DNA of 64,000 nt from Devosia sp. (lineage in GTDB: Bacteria > Pseudomonadota > Alphaproteobacteria > Rhizobiales > Devosiaceae): assembly GCF_017744655.1 (NCBI RefSeq), contig NZ_JAGIAW010000008.1, positions 62,001 to 126,000 of the forward strand, given 5' to 3'. Shown here in pieces: positions 62,216-64,000 of the stretch (positions within the stretch are counted from its first letter, which is position 1; each line of letters begins with the position of its first letter). Below the pieces are notes generated by a model, which was given only the letters and a program-made list of their open reading frames with translations, had not been told where the DNA came from and did no database searches. Both the position numbers and the translations under genes were made by a program.

Positions 62216-63239
62216 CCACATCCTCGCTGGCCGGTTGTTCCTTGGCGGCCTCCCCACCCTTGGCCGGCCAGCGCCCACCCACCGTGTCGGCCACATAGGC
62301 GCCGCGCGTGCCCATGGGGCGTGGTTCGCCCGTGGTGGAATCGGCTGTCGTCTGGTGCTCGCTCTCCGAATTCAGCGAACCGCCGAGAATGACGATGGTG
62401 ACCGAAAGCCAGATCCAGGTGAGAAAGCCAATCACCGCGCCCAGCGATCCATAAGTGGCGCTAAATCGCGCAAAATTGGCCGCGTACCAGGAATAGCCGG
62501 CGGACATGAGCATGATGCCGACGGCGGCAAAAAGGCTGCCCGGCGTGATCCAGCGCCACTTGGCGAGCGCGCGGCTCGGTCCCCAGCGATATATCGACGA
62601 GAGCGCGACGAGCAGGCTGACGAGCATCAGCACATAGGCGCCGGCCCGCACGATCCACTCATAGCCCCCGAGCGCGAATATCTGCAGCAGGGCGGGCACG
62701 ACAAGCATCACCGCCAACATCAGCACCAGCATCACTAAGCCACCAAAAATGAAGGCGAGGGCGAGCAGGTGGATATGAAAGATGTTCCGCTTTTCCTGTT
62801 CGCCATAGACGACATTCATGGCATCGAACAAAGCCTTGATCCCGGCACTGGCGCCCCACAGCGCCGCGACGAGCGAGATGACAAGGGCGAGCCCGAGTTC
62901 GCCACTGTCCTGGCTTGTCAGACGCACCAATTGTTCGCGGATGATATCGAGGCCCCCAGCCGGCACGATGCCGTCGAGGAGGCTGAGCTGGTCGACGACA
63001 CCCACGGGATCGTTGAGGAGGCCATAGAGCGAGACGAAAAGGCTCAGCGACGGCACCAGCGCGAACAGCAAAAAATAGGCAACGCCGGCGGCGGTAAGCA
63101 GCACGCGGTTTTCGGTGAAACCGATGAAGAGCCGATAGGCGATGTCCTTCCAGCCGCGCCATGGAATGGCGATCGGTGCCGTGGCCCTGCGACCCCGGTC
63201 ATGCTGCTTTGCTCTGAGTAATTGTGTCCGCGTCGGCAT
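62205..63239 (-). CDS. YihY/UPF0761 (BrkB-like) inner-membrane protein
   Basis: Polytopic membrane protein of 344 aa with about six helices; family segments GFTENRVLLTAAGVAYFLLFALVPSLSLFVSLYGL, ALWGASAGIKALFDAMNVVYGE and SAGYSWYAANFARFSATYGSLGAVIGFLTWIW are diagnostic of YihY/BrkB. Despite the historic name ribonuclease BN, these are integral membrane proteins of uncertain function. The C-terminus is a polar tail of about 45 residues. The ATG read from 63239 (MPTRTQLLRAKQHDR) is used; its ribosome site is weak. Convergent overlap of 11 bp with the oxidoreductase gene. Confidence 0.9.
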   Translation of the reverse strand: MPTRTQLLRAKQHDRGRRATAPIAIPWRGWKDIAYRLFIGFTENRVLLTAAGVAYFLLFALVPSLSLFVSLYGLLNDPVGVVDQLSLLDGIVPAGGLDIIREQLVRLTSQDSGELGLALVISLVAALWGASAGIKALFDAMNVVYGEQEKRNIFHIHLLALAFIFGGLVMLVLMLAVMLVVPALLQIFALGGYEWIVRAGAYVLMLVSLLVALSSIYRWGPSRALAKWRWITPGSLFAAVGIMLMSAGYSWYAANFARFSATYGSLGAVIGFLTWIWLSVTIVILGGSLNSESEHQTTADSTTGEPRPMGTRGAYVADTVGGRWPAKGGEAAKEQPASEDVARR

Positions 63240-63284
63240 AATCCGACAACGCCGTGCGGGGCCGCTTGGCTCCGCGCCACCGGC

Positions 63285-63355
63285 TGTCATCCCGGCGCAG
63301 GCCGGGACCTATCTTGAGATCTCAGGATGGGCCCCGGGTCAGGCCCGGGGTGACA
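63285..63355. repeat. palindromic intergenic repeat, family C copy 3
   Basis: TGTCATCCCGGCGCAGGCCGGG ... GGTCAGGCCCGGGGTGACA around a central TTGAGATCTCAGGATGG, related to the unit at 7654-7724. It sits after the oligopeptide ABC ATPase gene end. Confidence 0.8.
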
Positions 63356-63379
63356 GTCGCGTTTTTGGTGACGCCGGCC

Positions 63380-64000
63380 TTATGCCGCGGAAGCCTTCTT
63401 CTTCGCGATACGGGCGCGGATGTGTTCCACGTCTGCCTGCGGCGTCGCGGCAAAGAGCGTCTTGGTATAGTCGTGCTTGGGGTCCGAAAACACCTCGTCA
63501 CGGCTGCCGTGTTCGACGACGTCGCCAAAGTACATGACCATGACTTCGTCGGCGATGTAGCGCACGACCGAAAGGTCGTGGCTGATGAACACATAGGTCA
63601 GGCCAAACTCGTCCTGCAGATCCTTCAACAGATTGAGAATCTGCGCCTGCACCGACAGGTCGAGCGCCGAAACTGGCTCGTCGAGCACGAGGAAGCTTGG
63701 GTTCAGCATCAGCGCGCGGGCAATGGCGATGCGCTGGCGCTGGCCGCCCGAGAACATGTGCGGATAGCGGTTGTAGTGCTCGGGCTGCAGGCCGACCTTG
63801 GTCAGCATGGCCATGGCCTTTTCGCGCCGCTCGGCCGCCGAAAGACTGGTGTTCAGCAGCAGCGGTTCGGAGAGCACGTCGCCGATCTTCTGGCGCGGAT
63901 TGAGCGAGCCATAGGGATTCTGGAACACGATCTGCACTTTCTGGCGCAGTTCCTTCGTCACATTGGCCGCGCTGGCTGGAATGCCGTCGATCAGGATTTC
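63380..64000 (-). CDS. oligopeptide/dipeptide ABC transporter ATP-binding protein, N-terminus off the window
   Basis: ATPase of a peptide importer (OppF/DppF type). 206 C-terminal codons are present, read leftward from 64000; the Walker A part lies beyond the edge. Seen: EILIDGIPAS at the edge, Q-loop VQIVFQNPYGSLNPRQKIGD, signature MFSGGQRQRIAIARAL, Walker B PSFLVLDEPVSALDLSVQAQI, H-loop VFISHDLSVVRYI, and the Opp/Dpp C-terminal motif HDYTKTLFAATP. The YGSLNPR segment is typical of the second (F) ATPase of Opp/Dpp systems. The product ends in KKKASAA. Confidence 0.9.
   Translation of the reverse strand, partial: EILIDGIPASAANVTKELRQKVQIVFQNPYGSLNPRQKIGDVLSEPLLLNTSLSAAERREKAMAMLTKVGLQPEHYNRYPHMFSGGQRQRIAIARALMLNPSFLVLDEPVSALDLSVQAQILNLLKDLQDEFGLTYVFISHDLSVVRYIADEVMVMYFGDVVEHGSRDEVFSDPKHDYTKTLFAATPQADVEHIRARIAKKKASAA

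Overview
The window is a GC-rich (by eye about 60-65% G+C), gene-dense alphaproteobacterial chromosome segment. ChvG/ChvI, GcrA, a DivL-type tyrosine-box kinase, a short HPr kinase with EIIA-Man and HPr, and CtrA- and CcrM-type DNA motifs point to the Hyphomicrobiales, plausibly a Devosia-like organism; the genus is an inference. No tRNA, rRNA, CRISPR array, transposase or prophage gene was seen. The only stretch with clearly foreign-looking composition is one gene at 23.2-25.3 kb.

Layout. 1-9.1 kb: hexuronate/mannonate genes (mannitol-dehydrogenase-family reductase, KDG kinase), PPK2 polyphosphate kinase, a PhoR-like kinase, a gamma-carbonic anhydrase-like protein, SelO, a HAD phosphatase and a SleB-type cell-wall hydrolase with a CtrA-type promoter site. 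9.1-14.9 kb: the conserved block pckA / chvI-chvG-hprK-manX-ptsH, an acid/envelope two-component system plus a regulatory PTS branch. 15-23 kb: small secreted, VOC, DUF924, M29 aminopeptidase and cytochrome b561 genes. This part includes an ABC exporter preceded by a 15-codon leader ORF and a terminator-like hairpin, an attenuator-like arrangement. 23.2-28.2 kb: a membrane-anchored HerA/FtsK-type ATPase of atypical base composition, tail-to-tail with polA. 28.3-33.5 kb: cyclopropane fatty acid synthase, a TetR-SGNH hydrolase pair with a striking double operator, and an orphan ACP/ketosynthase pair. 33.5-38 kb: gcrA (with a cluster of GANTC sites upstream) divergent from argD-argF-hslO. 38-42.1 kb: a LuxR/LuxI quorum-sensing pair followed by a membrane glycosyltransferase and a DUF2937 protein. 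42.2-53.8 kb: ahcY, three tandem chemoreceptors with near-identical signalling halves and NWETF-like tails, divL and tsaE. 53.9-58.3 kb: a ugpBAEC-type ABC importer behind a three-unit Pho-box-like array. 58.4-64 kb: a bifunctional GGDEF/EAL protein, a Gfo/Idh/MocA oxidoreductase, a YihY-family membrane protein and the end of an oligopeptide ABC ATPase.

Cell-cycle control recurs: gcrA, divL, CtrA-like sites before gcrA and the cell-wall hydrolase, and GANTC sites before gcrA. Phosphate physiology also recurs (PPK2, PhoR-like kinase, Pho-box-flanked ugp operon). Short palindromic intergenic repeats of at least four families sit at many gene ends and probably act as terminators or mRNA-stabilising hairpins. 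The most unusual items are the leader-ORF/attenuator before the ABC exporter, the membrane HerA-like ATPase, the GANTC-rich gcrA promoter and the nested TetR operator. None of these can be proven novel from sequence alone.
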